A stretch of DNA of 64,000 bases, taken from NCBI RefSeq assembly GCF_022539665.2, contig NC_081331.1, positions 6,482,501 through 6,546,500 on the forward strand, written 5' to 3'. The position numbers and the translations under genes are program-made. Of the stretch, positions 20,473-41,900 are shown piece by piece. The first letter of the stretch is position 1, and each line of letters opens with the position of its first letter. The notes under the pieces were generated by a model. That model ran no database searches, had not been told where the DNA came from, and was given only the letters and a program-made list of their open reading frames with translations. Origin of the DNA: Daphnia carinata (Eukaryota; Arthropoda; Branchiopoda; Diplostraca; Daphniidae).

Positions 20473-21433
20473 ATGTTTATATTATTGTATCATTATACAT
20501 ACCAAAAACCATTTATTCTGTTTCAATACTCTTAATTCTACACACCTTAGCGAATGGAAAATTTTTTCGTTGACTTGGTTCTTACTTCAAATACATTTTA
20601 TGGGGTCACGTAACAAACGGTAGAATTTTTCATGTCATTTGGCAACATTTTTTTTTCTTAATCACTAAATCCAAAAGCAATTACCAAATAGGAAGGGATT
20701 TTCTTTGGGGATTGTCACGATACTTACACCAAGTAGTAAAAAAAACCTACTGGCGCGTTAGATTAATAACATTTTGAGGCTTAGCTTCTCAGGAAGACTA
20801 AAAAAAAAACTATGGGTGCTCTAAATAAACGTCAATCGTCCCTGCAATCCTTTTCAAATATCCAAACGGCTGTAAATTCAATATGTACTTGATTTTTTAA
20901 ACTATACTAAATAAAACCATTCGATTTAAATGCATCAAGGAAGCGGGTTTACACACGATTTGTTAAAAGTGTAACAAAGAGTTAAAATGAAATGATTCCA
21001 CAGATTAAAATTTACTTACCCACGCTAGATATTCTAATCGTAATAACTTCTAAAGCTAAGAAGAAAGATTTCCCAATCCCATCTAGATCTACGCTAAAAT
21101 GTAAGCCCCAATTATCTATGCCTTCAAAAGCGTTTTACGATTGGTCCTTAACCCACAAAACATTAGGAATGCGAATCGGTAAGATATAGTTGTGGTGGGG
21201 TAGATTACTATGGCCTAACCTATGGGTTTATACCATACGAATTTGAGCATTAGTAGAAGCAATCTTATTTAATTAGACATGGCCACTCCTTTCGGACTGC
21301 AATATGTCTGAATATTTTGGGGGAAAATTATCGTCATGCATGACGTTAAAAGGATAATTTAGCTTAATTATTATATTAAGGTTACTTAATTTCAAAGAAG
21401 ATACTTACCTCTCCATTTTCAAGACTCGGTGAA
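20473..21433. other. Intergenic, convergent 3' ends
   Basis: Between SERHL copy C (+) and the RING-cyclophilin gene (-). AT-rich. A 65-codon ORF at 20992-21189 has no recognisable feature. No RNA gene seen. Confidence 0.4.
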
Positions 21434-24047
21434 TTAGTCAATAAGTCCAGCCGAGAATATGGCAACGTGATTTCGGTGGCAGTCCATATTACTTATGGCA
21501 TCACACACCGCTAAGCCCTCGCGAACATAACCGAATACGGTGGATGTTCGATGGTTATCTGGGCTTTTTTCGCCAAGGTGAATGCAAAAATCCGTCGATA
21601 CAATGCTACACTGCGTCTTGACGTAGTCGCGTTTCAGTCGGAAAAAGATGGCTCCACGGGTTTTTTTCAAAGGGGAATCATCCGCCATGTACATTATTTC
21701 ATGACCCGGAATTTTGCCCCCCATGATGAATGCTTTTTCTTTTGACTACGACAACAAAGTTCGTCTTGAATTAATTTTAATGGAATGTCATTTATAAGGA
21801 AGTAGAACGCTTGCCTGGTAAATAAGAGTTCCTTGATAGGAGGGCCCTTTTTTCGTTACACAACACTGCACGAACTTATCGCACATTATTGGTGCCATCC
21901 TAGTCAAAGTAAAAATATTATCAAAAAATTATCAAAGCATTTCCCATTTTTGAAATGTGGTAACGTAAATTTAAAAAATAAAAAAATGATAAAAGGCCAA
22001 TATAAATAGAATACTTTAATTGTAGTTCAATGATAATATTTCCGTATGACTGCCCGTTCACCGCTAGAGCCAGGAAAGCTTTTCTAGTTTGCACCGACAT
22101 CAAAGGCGGTATGGTGCCTAGGTCGGGGCCTTGAAAAGTCTTCAATTTTGTACCCATTTGCTCGTTCGAAGGTACACGTTCCCATTTTTGGGGGCGGGCA
22201 CACGTTTGTTGCTCTTTTTTTGGATAGTCACGATACGGCAATGCTCCGGAAGAATCCGGTTTATTGGAACTGAACGACTTAGACCTCCGTAAGCTGGGGT
22301 GTATTGGTGCGATGGGTTTGCTCTGTGTTGTAGGCTCAGCCTCATTCCCAACAGCTTCTTCTTTCCCTTCTGCTCTATCCATTTGAAAATTGACCGTTTG
22401 CTGCCCTTTTCTCTGGGTTTCTGACATCTTTCTGGGTGGTATGGTTGTCATTCGTTGTCCTTTTTGGATGCTCATAAAAATCAAAAATGAAAGCATAGTG
22501 AGAAGATGCGATTCCAGCTCGTTTGCCCCCACCGAAGGGAAATTAAGCACGGCAGAATTGAACAGCGATGTCGGCAATTGTTGACTGTCCGGAGTTTTGA
22601 TGTCCAATGAGACGACCGAATTACGGATTCGATCGAAATCTGTTGTTTTAACGGCTGTCGTTTGTTCCACTAATTTGCTGTACTTTTCAATAGACGTGTG
22701 TATAGCTTTGTCCTTTTCCCGTTCCTCGGGAGTACTATCCAATAAACTGGTCACAACCTGTATGGGCGCGAGAACATTATTACGGCGATATATTGCTAGA
22801 CAATGTCAAACCATACCCTTAGCTCCTTTTGAAGTTTCTTCATTTCGAATGCGTTCTCTTTTCGGTGAAAATCTGCTTGCCGGGTTAGGGCTCTTAGAGC
22901 AGATTGAACCCCGTCTAACGCCAAATCTATCTACATTTTTATAAACAACAATATACACACGGAAAATATAAATAATATATATATGTACCGTATAAATATT
23001 TGTATTTTAATACCTTGTGGTGTTTAGTGAGATGCCCACCCAACTGGTTCTTATACTTGATAAGAAGATCCTCGAAATGAGCATCGATTTTATCTTTCGC
23101 TAACTCCAGGTCCATAGCGGTATGCTCTTTAACACAATCTGATTCTTCTGTAACGCGCGATTTGCAATGCAAACACCACAAATGGCCCTCATTTTGAACT
23201 TCTGTATAGGAAAAACTTTAAAAGATGGACATTTTTGTCACATAAAATTACTCTACATATTTAAAGAAGAAGAAAATAGAATTTGGGATATACTGACTTG
23301 TCGCTTGGGAAAACAGAATCTTCTAGCTGTGCCGTAATTTTTTCATTTGTCTCGAGTCCCATGTTCTCTTTTGTAGTATCAATGGAACTTTCTTTCTTAC
23401 AAGTCGGGCATTGGATGGTTGTATTGCCAGTTGTTTCCTTCTTCAAAAATGGTTAAATAAACAAGTTAATAATATAACAATAATACGTCATCGGAATCTT
23501 GGGAATTAATTGAAGATCAACTTTGCTTGACTGTAACAAGGATTCACATGCAACTTTTGTACGTGTGACTGATGCAATCGTAAAATTTTCTGGTTGCCTC
23601 TGACTCGAGATGACATGAATCTCATAGCGGATTGGCAATGAGATGAACCGGTGTAGTAATACAGGTAAGTCCACATTCAGACTGTCAAAACTCTTTGCTT
23701 TGTTACTAGTTGCCACTGTTTCACAGAGTTAATCTCTTTGCCAATCCGCCTCTCGAGATAATTTTTCTTTAAATAATACATCACCTTAAGCCATTGCTGA
23801 AAAAAAATCTTTTTAAAAGTTAGGAACGCTATCTTATCTACTGGTTCGAATCTGCTACAAGTCACATATCAGTGTTCCTTAAAATTAACGTTCGTTAAAA
23901 AACTTTAAGTTAACTGGCAATACTAACTTGAAGACACGCGAGGCAAAACGTGTGAAAGCAGGATAAAAATAGTGGTTTTCTTTTGAGGATATCGTACTCG
24001 TCTCTGCAGATATCACAAGTAAGTAACACAGCTCTCTGCGACGCCAT
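21434..24047 (-). CDS. RING / zinc-binding / coiled-coil protein with degenerate cyclophilin domain
   Basis: Likely E3 ubiquitin ligase with a TRIMCyp-like order. Exon 1 (24047-23928) encodes MASQRAVLLTCDICRDEYDI, then CFHTFCLACLQ; exon 2 (from 23440) supplies IQCPTC, completing a C3HC4 RING. Exon 3 (23201-23014) has WCLHC...C..EH, a B-box-like zinc region. Exons 4 (22930-22817) and 5 (22757-22015) give a helical/coiled stretch and a long Ser/Lys linker. Exons 5-7 (to 22015, 21899-21815, 21745-21434) encode a cyclophilin fold: GQSYGNIIIELQLKMAP, DKFVQCCVTKKGPSYQG, then ADDSPLKKTRGAIFFRL and TSTVFGYVREGLAVCDAI. The FHR...F.GGDF catalytic stretch and the active-site Trp are missing, so isomerase activity is unlikely. 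The join of exons 2 and 3 does not close in phase by any donor I found. The intron 21814-21746 is GC-AG. Confidence 0.75.
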
Positions 24048-25153
24048 TGCTGATCAGTTAAAAGCGCACTTGCATGCGTCCTAACCTGTCGAATAAAGTG
24101 CGTGAACTAAAGCATTTAAATTATTGCCCAATCTACTTGCGTGCTGATATGAACTGATAACTAGTATCGCTGCAGCTGGTAGTCCCCTCTGTACACGCTA
24201 CAAAAAATATTGGTAATTTTTGTAACGTCCTGCAATTGGAAAATAACGTCTTCAACTACGTTGTTAACATCAACATTCAATTCGGATCTGCAAAGCAATT
24301 TAATCATAAAACTCCATAACTACACAAAATGGATAAAAAAAAATCAGACGAATATTCCGACAAAAACGATTGGATCTATCGCAACTTGTTAAACAAACGA
24401 CAACGATTGGTTTGGCTTTCCAACTACGTAGGATCGACCAAGTCATATTGTCCAAATTTAAATACGATGCGCCGTCAAAGGTATACATGGCTAACGTGCA
24501 TCGATACGGTACACAATAACAAACAATGAAAAAAAAATCAGGACATTCTTTTAGGGCACGCAATCAGGTTCAATTGCGTACGAAAAGCGTTGCAACAGGT
24601 ACTTCTTAGTTTTTCATTATTTTTTGTCTGTTTCTCTTTTTTTTTTTTCATTGCCGGAGTAATTGCCCAAACAGTTATTGATTGGCTTGCAAGTTAGAAT
24701 TTTTCAAAATAGATACACTTTTCACGTATTTACATTCGACATAATTATGATTATGTATAGTATTATATGGACTGTATATAATAATATATAGAAGCCAAGA
24801 TATTGTTGGATAAGTATCACATGTAAACCAGACTAAATGTAGAGGCGTCCTTATTTTTGTTGTTGTTGATGTTGCGCAGGGTAGGTTTCTACATGGACCT
24901 TTCAATTTGCAAAAAAAATGAAAAAATAAATAAAAATAGATAAAAGATTAGAGTGAGGGGGGGGGGGGGGACGAAGCGCTGGGTACCTTGAAGCGGAGAC
25001 ACGTCAGGTTATAAGGCTGCCGAGGGTAGACGGAATAACCAGAAACGAAGACATGCTCTGTAAAACGGTATTGCACTACAGACGCTTTTTAACCTTCACC
25101 GGATAACAATTTTTGCGAGAAAAAATGTTGAAGAGACTATGTACTGCTCAGGA
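24048..25153. other. Intergenic / 3' UTR of the BAH gene
   Basis: Between two minus-strand genes. The right part is probably the 3' UTR of the BAH-domain gene and has a G run at about 24959-24970. A 66-codon plus-strand ORF at 24329-24529 (MDKKKSDEYSDKNDWIYRN start) lacks any recognisable domain and is not called. Confidence 0.4.
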
Positions 25154-33840
<8,687 letters not shown>

Positions 33841-36336
33841 CTTCTCTTGCGCAAATGTTTCACAAAACTATTTCGAGAAGAAACGACTACCGTCCATTGC
33901 AACTAATCACATCCAAACAAAAAAAGACAAGCCAAATTAGTATTTTATTGATCGATTGCCTAACATCCGCGAATCGAGCGTCCATCACGAGTAAATCTGC
34001 CAACGTCAGCGTCTACATCGATCTTTTCAAAGGCTACAACCAATCTGCGAGGATCGATAGTCGGTACCCCAAAAAAAATCGCCTTTTTTTTTCTTCCCTC
34101 CTTTCTTTCGCGGCAATGATAAATATAAAGAAAAGTTAATTTGACCCCCGTGACTGTTTGACGACTACTAGAAACATCAGCCGACACAGCAACTGATAAC
34201 GATATCTCGCGAGCAACGTTGTGACGACTCTTCTCTCTGTGTGCGACTCGACAATAAAGAGAATTTCGGCTAAACACGGGAAAGGTTTGAGTGAAATCGG
34301 ATCCGACCCACAAGCTGGAACGTAAGGCAAGCGGGAAATTCGATCACACCGAGGGGGGCGGAGGGGAAGGGGTGGTGTTTAAAAAAAAAAAAGGTTCCAG
34401 TTAAAACCTAAACATCAAAAAAAGAGAAAATTTTGGGAAAGAGGTCATTACGACAAGCAAAATGCATATCAACTGGAATCGACTTGAAATGCTGTATCCC
34501 TCTTCAAACCGTGGTGTTGCATTTATCTAAAGCATTTTTCAAGCAAAAAAGGCACCTACGATTAAACACAGTTGACACGAGGGATTGGCCTAGCTTTACT
34601 AAGGGCATTGAGCCATTGCGTCATTCGAGGGAAACGAACACGAGTTGTAGCAAACATCGATTCTTGGGGGTTACACGTTGCAAAAGGGACGATAGGCTCT
34701 GCAACGAAATATCTAGAAAACAGGTCGTTTTTTTATAAGTAGGCCTATTTCAAGAAAATTCATGACAACGTCAGCAAAACTACTGGTAGAGATGCAACGA
34801 GCATTGTCTTAACTGGTAAAAGCCGTCGGAATTTGTGGTCAAGCTAATAAAAGGTTCGAATCAAAACATCACGACGGCCTAACAAGAATGGGAATGAATT
34901 GCGCCGCAAAAAGAGAACTCACAAATGTGCGACGGTGCCGTTGCGGAACCTTCCAGGCGGCGTCACTCTTCTATTGGCAAACACTTATCCAACGTTTACA
35001 AAGGCAATGGCACTGAATTTCGCGATGAAACACGCACGACAACACTAACACGATGTCAGACTGTCAAATTCTTGCAATGTCAATCTTCTCTTCACAACCT
35101 AAAGTATTGTTTTGGTGCAAAATGTTTCACTTGAAAAATTTTTGGCTCGGCGTCTATAAGATTCACACGTGCCACAAGTACAAACCTATCCCTACAACGT
35201 CCCTCAACAGAATGGTCGTACGGCTCAAACGACTTGGACATTCGAGCAAGCGGAGCAACTGAAAAAGAGCCCCGCCCACTTATGAAATTGAACCAATAGG
35301 ACGAAACCCTTGTTTATCTGGCCCCGCGCAACAAACTCCGCCCAAGGCTTCGACGCTTTGCAAGAGATGGAGGGGGAAAGGAGGGGGTCCTTTCATTATT
35401 TTTAACCTGTTTTTTTTTCGCGTGGCGTCATACTCTCTCTTTTTGTTATTTTTTTTTTTAAAGCTGCGTGAATTTTTATCGGACGGTTTGCCGTCTTTCA
35501 CGCACGCATGAAAACGCCCTCTTTCGCGCACGAAGTGTACAGAGGACGGAAAAAAAATTGCGCGGGAGCGGATGATCTTAGTAACAATACTGCAACTTCC
35601 GTTGCTCCGTTCTTTTCTTCCACAGCAGAATGCATTTAGACGAACTGTGGCTTGCTAATGTCATATTTCATGGCCTCTTTACGTACCAGAACTTTTACGA
35701 CCAGGCCAAACAGGTTTACGGAACAACGAGACCTGCATCGGGTTGTTTCTTCACAACAACAAAAAGATACAACTCGGAGCTTGATTGGATAGATTTTGGC
35801 TTCGCAAACTTCTAGTATAAATCTACTGTAATGCAATAGCAAAGCAATTAAACCGTTAAGTAACATTCGAAACGAATGTAAGGTTTTTCCTTAGTTTTCT
35901 CATTTGACCGGTTCGTTAGACGACGAGCTCAGCCAAATTTCCCTTTGGCTGTGACACTTTAACCTTCAACAGCAGCAACAGCAGCGAAGACGCTATATGT
36001 ACTCGTCGTCGCGGCAGAACGAACCTGTGGGCCATCGTGCGTGACTGGGAACTTTTCGAACCTTGGTTATTACATACCCTCGAGACACGCTAAAGGAGGA
36101 GGCGAGACGGCCAACATGGAAGACATCTATCCACCTAAACATGGAACTACATGCAGCTACATGGTATGTATAATGTGTATTTCTCGGCTTTACTCGAGAA
36201 TGATCCAGTTCCAATGTTACCCAGCTTTCCTCGTGAAAATTCAAAAACTGTGTTGTCACAGGAATCCAGTATGGCTTTGACCCTTTTACCCCTTTTTTTT
36301 GTGGGCTAGTGGTAAAAATTGCAGGAAAACAAAGTA
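33841..36336. other. Intergenic: upstream of wge and 3' flank of small Maf
   Basis: Both flanking genes are on the minus strand, so the left part should hold the wge 5' UTR and promoter. Homopolymer runs and short pyrimidine tracts are common. I found no exon I could connect to either gene, and no RNA gene. A B-box-like ggttcgaatca near 34853 lacks a tRNA around it. Confidence 0.4.
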
Positions 36337-36943
36337 TTAATGGAGTGGATCCATTTCTGGGGGCAATGGAATCTTCTTCTGTAGGGCAAATTTTTGAAGA
36401 GCTTCATATTTTCGATGGAGAGCTTCAATTTCTTCACGGATCTTTCCATTATCTTCAGCAAGTTTCTCTGTTTCAGAAAGTTCCCCAACTTTTTCTTGCT
36501 CGAGCTCATCCTTTTGCTCTATACGCTTGATGCGGCAACTAAAAATTGTATTTGTAAGTTCATTGCATTTAAGAAATTTGAATAAAATTACCTTGCTGCA
36601 TAGCCTCTATTTTTTAAAGTTCTACGACGTTGTTTCATTCTAACAATCTAAAGATGCCATTTTTATGGTACAAATGTCAAGTAACTTTAATTGGTTATTT
36701 TTGTACCTCTTCTCTTGTCAAACCCCGTAGCTTCAGCTGTCTGTTCAAATCTCGAACCGAGATGGAAACCAGCTCGTCGTCGGAAATTCCTAGGCAGGGG
36801 GAAGGAGACAAAGGCTCCTAAAACCCACGTAAGAATAAATTAGCAAAAAACTGAAACGCAAAAATGACGTTTTTTCGATTAAAATTCACCAAGTCAAATT
36901 TGTTGGCGTTGGCATTTCTGTCTTTCTTATCACTCTTCTTCAT
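36337..36943 (-). CDS. maf-S: Small Maf bZIP transcription factor
   Basis: Small Maf proteins lack a transactivation domain and heterodimerise with CNC factors (Cnc/Nrf2) at antioxidant-response/MARE elements. Four exons close in phase: 36943-36890, 36817-36707, 36647-36592 and 36538-36337, giving 140 residues, normal for small Mafs. Seen in order: a Lys-rich start (MKKSDKKDRNANANK), the extended homology region SDDELVSISVRDLNRQLK and LRGLTREE, the Maf basic region KQRRRTLKNRGYAASCRIKR, and a leucine zipper with heptads through KVGELSETEKLAEDN to about IEALHRKY. The characteristic Tyr of the Maf basic region (RGYAASC) is present. The protein ends soon after the zipper, as expected for the small subgroup. 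Confidence 0.95.
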
Positions 36944-37430
36944 TTTTTTTTCTCAGTTTCAGATTCCACTAGAAGTCCAGAACAACCGAGTGGCGGTGTG
37001 GAAAAAAAATCTCATCTCAGGTATAAAAAAACGCGCTGAGTCACTCTCACTGGGGCTGATGTTTTTCCCTAGCCAGCCATGTTTCTTTGTTGTGACAGTG
37101 CTTACTGTGTACGCAAGGCCCAGGTTTTAATTACAACAGAAACCCACATAGTGCCATCTGACGGTAGAAAAGTAATCCATTGCAAGTAACCATTGGTATT
37201 TTTTTTTTTACCTTTCAAGTGGTAATGTTATATTCTCTAACGGGACTTGCCTTAAAAAACGTGCTTTAATTACGACCTTTAGAATGAAAAAAAAAATTGC
37301 TCTTTTAACTGTACCAAGTATTACACAAAAAAGATATCATAAACGTGGTCCTAATTTATAATTGATGCTGTTTGACCAAAGCTTTCGTGCTGAATCTGCC
37401 GATGCTACTTTGAAAAGGAATGGCGGCTTT
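36944..37430. other. Intergenic: upstream of small Maf to LINE
   Basis: Should contain the maf-S promoter and 5' UTR. AT-rich with T runs; nothing further recognised. The exact 5' border of the LINE is not defined. Confidence 0.35.
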
Positions 37431-37696
37431 GGGCCCTAGCAACGGGTCCGACAAATCTTAGCGTGACATCTGACACCACAACGCTCATGCCAAAGAGCAT
37501 TGGTTAGCGTATGGATACCCAAAATCCCTAGTGCCGTTTAGACTAGGTAGGCGAGTAGACGTGTCCAAAAAACACGCTCAAAGTGCGCAATATCCACCTA
37601 GTTACGGCCCCATCCCGCCCGACAGGCACGAGCGAAGTGCATACGCGCCCACCCTCTGATCTCTTTGTAAAAATCGCGCCGTGTGCCAAAAGAATA

Positions 37697-38983
37697 ATGT
37701 ATCGCGGCAACTCACCCCCCACGAAAAGGCATTGCAACCCAATGGATAACTTACCCCCGGTGATCGTTAGACTCATGGACGACAAACCCAACTTCAAACA
37801 AATGTCGATCGCTGAAAGAGACGCCGTCCATAAAGCTATACTAGCAATCATAGGTGAGCCTAAGGACTCCAAAGTGATGACAGGAGGAGACCTACTAGTC
37901 TATGCAACAGACCCGACGCAACAAGCCAAGCTGCTAAAAATTGTGAATATAACAGGTAGACCAGCCATGTGCACGCTGCCAAACCGATCCTCTGAGGCTA
38001 AAATAGGGGTAATTTTCGGGGTCCCAATCAGCGATAGCGAGGAAGAAATGCTTGTAGCACTAGCAGGACAAGATGTCACCCACGTGAAGCGTTTACCTAT
38101 ACGCGACAAACCGGGCACCAAATCTGAGACAGTCCTTTTGACTTTCGCATCGGTCGTACCAGATAGGGTAAGGATGGCCTCGTTGAGCTATCAAGTGCAG
38201 GTATCGATTCCAAACCCGTACAGGTGCAGGAAGTGCTGGAGGCTAGGCCACACGGCATCCAGATGTAATGCAAATGGGAACAATTGCAAAAAATGTGGAA
38301 CGCAACACTTAGAAAGTCTCGAATGCTTAACCAGATGTATTAACTGCGGCAGCAATGAACATGAGGCCGACAACTACGCTGCATGCCCGACCTTCCTAGA
38401 GATGAAAAAGATTATCAAATTGTCAGTCTTGGAGGGCATATCGGTACAGGAGGCCCGCATGCGTTACACCAACAGCTACAAACCAACGGCCAGGCATATC
38501 ACGAAACCAGGAACCCTACTCAGCCCAGATCCCGTGAGCCAACTGCAGATTTGCACAATTAACGAACGCGACCAAGAGATGGCGGTATTGAGGAACCAAA
38601 TACAGGCCCTGCAGGATCAGGTGAAGGCCATCACCGCTACAGTAATTCCAAACATCCAAGGGAAGATAAATAGCCTAGGGGAAGACCTGTCAAATACAAA
38701 TAAAAAGATCAGCCACTTCAACAAGCGATTCGACAACTTAGACAAAAGACAATCAGAGAATGCCATCCACCAAGAAAATAGATTCGACAGACTTGAACTT
38801 CTAATAAGCAAGCTTGTTGGGCATAGCATTACCGGACCTACGACAGGTACTACTACCGACCCACTTGGAGCATCACTGGAACCTTTAATGCTACACCAAA
38901 ACATCGCAGCGAGCCTCAGCCCCATGTTCAGCTCTCCCAGCCAATGGTGCGACGAAATGGACACAATAGACAATGATAAATAG
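37697..38983 (+). CDS. LINE ORF1, zinc-knuckle nucleic-acid-binding protein
   Basis: About 428 residues from the first in-frame ATG (37697); the frame stays open upstream to 37583, but without an ATG. The middle carries CCHC-type knuckles: CRKCWRLGHTASRC, then CKKCGTQHLESLEC and CINCGSNEHEADNYAAC. The C-terminal part (from about NERDQEMAVLRNQIQALQDQ) is a coiled coil. These are the usual features of a LINE ORF1p that coats the RNA. Its stop overlaps the ORF2 start in the 11-base string ATGATAAATAG, suggesting coupled termination and reinitiation. Confidence 0.88.
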   Translation: MYRGNSPPTKRHCNPMDNLPPVIVRLMDDKPNFKQMSIAERDAVHKAILAIIGEPKDSKVMTGGDLLVYATDPTQQAKLLKIVNITGRPAMCTLPNRSSEAKIGVIFGVPISDSEEEMLVALAGQDVTHVKRLPIRDKPGTKSETVLLTFASVVPDRVRMASLSYQVQVSIPNPYRCRKCWRLGHTASRCNANGNNCKKCGTQHLESLECLTRCINCGSNEHEADNYAACPTFLEMKKIIKLSVLEGISVQEARMRYTNSYKPTARHITKPGTLLSPDPVSQLQICTINERDQEMAVLRNQIQALQDQVKAITATVIPNIQGKINSLGEDLSNTNKKISHFNKRFDNLDKRQSENAIHQENRFDRLELLISKLVGHSITGPTTGTTTDPLGASLEPLMLHQNIAASLSPMFSSPSQWCDEMDTIDNDK

Positions 38984-41900
38984 ACCCACCACCACGCCCA
39001 CGGAAAACAACTTTAAGTGCATGCAATGGAACGCTAGAGGGCTAACCAAAGCCAAACTTGAAGAGTTCAGAAACTTTATAGCCTTAGTTAATCCAGAAAT
39101 CGTTATGTTAAGTGAAACCCATTGGAACAAATCTTTCAACGTTAAGTTTAGATCGTACCACATCCTCAAGAAGGACCGCCCTGACAAACAAGGCGGAGGT
39201 GTGGCGATACTAGTTCACAAGCAATTAATTTCCTCTCCAATCATCATAAAACAATCAGCCACCGTAGAAGCCATCGGTGTCAGTGTCGTATTAGTTAACA
39301 ACAATCCGTTGGATTTCCTATCAGTGTATGTGCCAAAAGGCGACTGTGAAGTGCACGAAATGGAGCACCTCCTCTCCAGGCAAAACAGGACAGTGATAGG
39401 AGGCGATTTCAACGCTCACCACAGCATGTGGGAGAGCGGCACGCAGACAAATAAAGCAGGCAGGTCAATCTACACAGCCCTATTAAATAGCCAAGATATG
39501 TGTCTAATAACTCCCGTAGATCTCGGCACAAGAATCGACCCCTCCACTGGTAAATCCTCGACCATCGATCTAACAATCACCTCCGCAGGATTGGCAGCAG
39601 CGGCCTCAATCGAAGTAGGCCCCTACCTAGGGAGCGACCACCTACCCCTTATCCTGACGCTCAACAATACCCCAACACGGAGCACAGGCCGGCCACCCAC
39701 ATGGATCATAAATGAAAAAAAATGGGGGGAATGGAACAATAGGCTAGACAAGCATCTTACAGAAGTAAATTTCCCAAATATTGGCGATCCCGAGACGGCC
39801 GCAACAACGTTCACAAACGCCATTAACACCGCAAATAAAACGTGCTTCAAGCAAACACAACCGCAACCCAAGAAATGCGTAGCACAAAACTGTCCATGGT
39901 GGAACGAAGAGTGCTACAAAAGGGTAAAAAATGCACGGAAAGCCTTTAGAGAATGGTGTAAAACACCGCTCTCGTCATCAAAGCGCACTGAATGGAGGAA
40001 AGCGGAAGCACTGAAAAAGAAATGCATTATTGCGGCCAAGAAAAAAGCATGGGAGTCCTTCGTCACCAATCTCGGAACCAACGATCAACCGAAGCTGTGG
40101 TCTTTCACGAAAGGTATGACAGGAAAAGGGTCCAATCCCTCCCCTGACGGCACAACTATCAAAGCCAATGAAGTAAGCTACAACACACCGAAGGAAAAAG
40201 CGGAACTTTTCCTTGACCTCTTCAGTGGCGTCCACCCGTCAAACATCCCAACAAACAATACATTCGATTTAATAATCAATGGGAAAATATCATCGAGCCA
40301 CCCTAGCATCCTCAATGACCCAATAACGATGGAAGAAATTGAAAAATGCCTCCCAAAATCTAAAAGCAAAGCAATGGGGATAGATCTAATACACAACTCG
40401 ATGCTGCGAAACCTATCGAGTAAGAACAAAAGCCACCTCCTGCAACTGTTCAATACCCTCCTTTCTAAAGGCCACGTCCCAGACCACTGGAAACAATCCA
40501 TTGTCATCCCTCTCCTGAAGCCAGGCAAACCTGCAGAAGACCCAACCTCGTACCGCCCAATATCACTTACGTCATGCCTGTGCAAATCCCTTGAAAGAGT
40601 AATAGCAAACCGCCTGCATTGGTTCCTAGAGTCAAAAGGAAAAATAAATCGACAACAAGCAGGGTTCAGAAGAGGCTGCAGCACAGCCGATCATATCATC
40701 CAGCTAGAAGCTGATATAAAACTGAGTTTCAGCAAAAAATCTTCGACGGTAGCCGTTTTCTTGGACCTAGCCAAAGCGTACGACACTGTCTGGACACAAG
40801 GCCTGCTCGTCAAACTGGCCAGACTCGGGATCTCGGGCCCCATCCTTGCGTGGATAAAGAATTTTACCACAGGACGAAGCATGTGTGTCAGGATAGGGGA
40901 CCAGACCTCGCAACTAAAAACAATTGAAAATGGTGTGCCACAAGGAGCCGTCCTAAGCCCAACCCTATTCAATATAATGCTAATAGACCTCCCGACGCAC
41001 CCTCCCCCTATAAAAACCCTTCTCTATGCCGATGACATCACTATATATACATCAACAAGATCCCCGGTTGACGCAGAAGTCACATTGCAACCAGCCCTAG
41101 AAAAACTGCACCGATGGAGTAGGGAATGGAGACTCGATTTTGCCCCCGCTAAGTCATCCACGGTGGTATTCACCAGATCATACAAACCAGGAGCCGACCC
41201 ACTACTGTTCCTAAACGGACATCGCATTCCCTCCCACCCAACGGCTAAGTTCCTAGGAGTGTGGTTCGACCAGAAACTACTCTGGAAAACTCACATTGAA
41301 CAAGTCACCAAAAAATGCCTTAATCTAAAAAGCCTGTTTAGGATAATAGCAAATACAAAGTATGGACCATCAGCAAACACCTTATTACTCCTCTTCAAGA
41401 ACCTAGTCCGGAGTAAAATTGACTATGGGTTGATGGCCTACGGAAATGCTAGCAAGACTAACCTGGAAAAAATAAATGTCGTCAGCAGGGCGATACTCAG
41501 AAATATTCTAGGATCCAAACCCTCCACCCCGACTGAAATAATCTATGCGGAATCTGGCACAGAACCCATAGCAGCAAGGAGGAGATGGCTCACCAGTAAA
41601 TACATAGTGAACCTCGGCCACAAACCCAACAACCCTACGTACAGGACAGCCCGGAGCCTACACGACCACCCAGCCAAATACCCCACGAGGAGCGCCCCAT
41701 GCCTTGCAGAAGAAATAGAAAATATTAAACTTCTGGGTCTAGACACCTTCCCTCACACAACGCACCTACCCTCGCACTATAAATATCCTCCCCCAAGCAG
41801 ACCACCGACGTGCAAAACACTGTGGTTCCCACTCACGAAAAAAGCAGCCATGGAGTGTCAAGCGCGAACGGTATCGACCTTCAAGGCCATGCTCGAGGAA

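Noticed and set aside
24329-24529. 66-codon plus-strand ORF
   Set aside because: No domain and no splice partner that I can support; polyA-rich start.
34800-34880. B-box-like ggttcgaatca suggesting a tRNA
   Set aside because: No A box, D arm or acceptor stem at the right distance; chance match.
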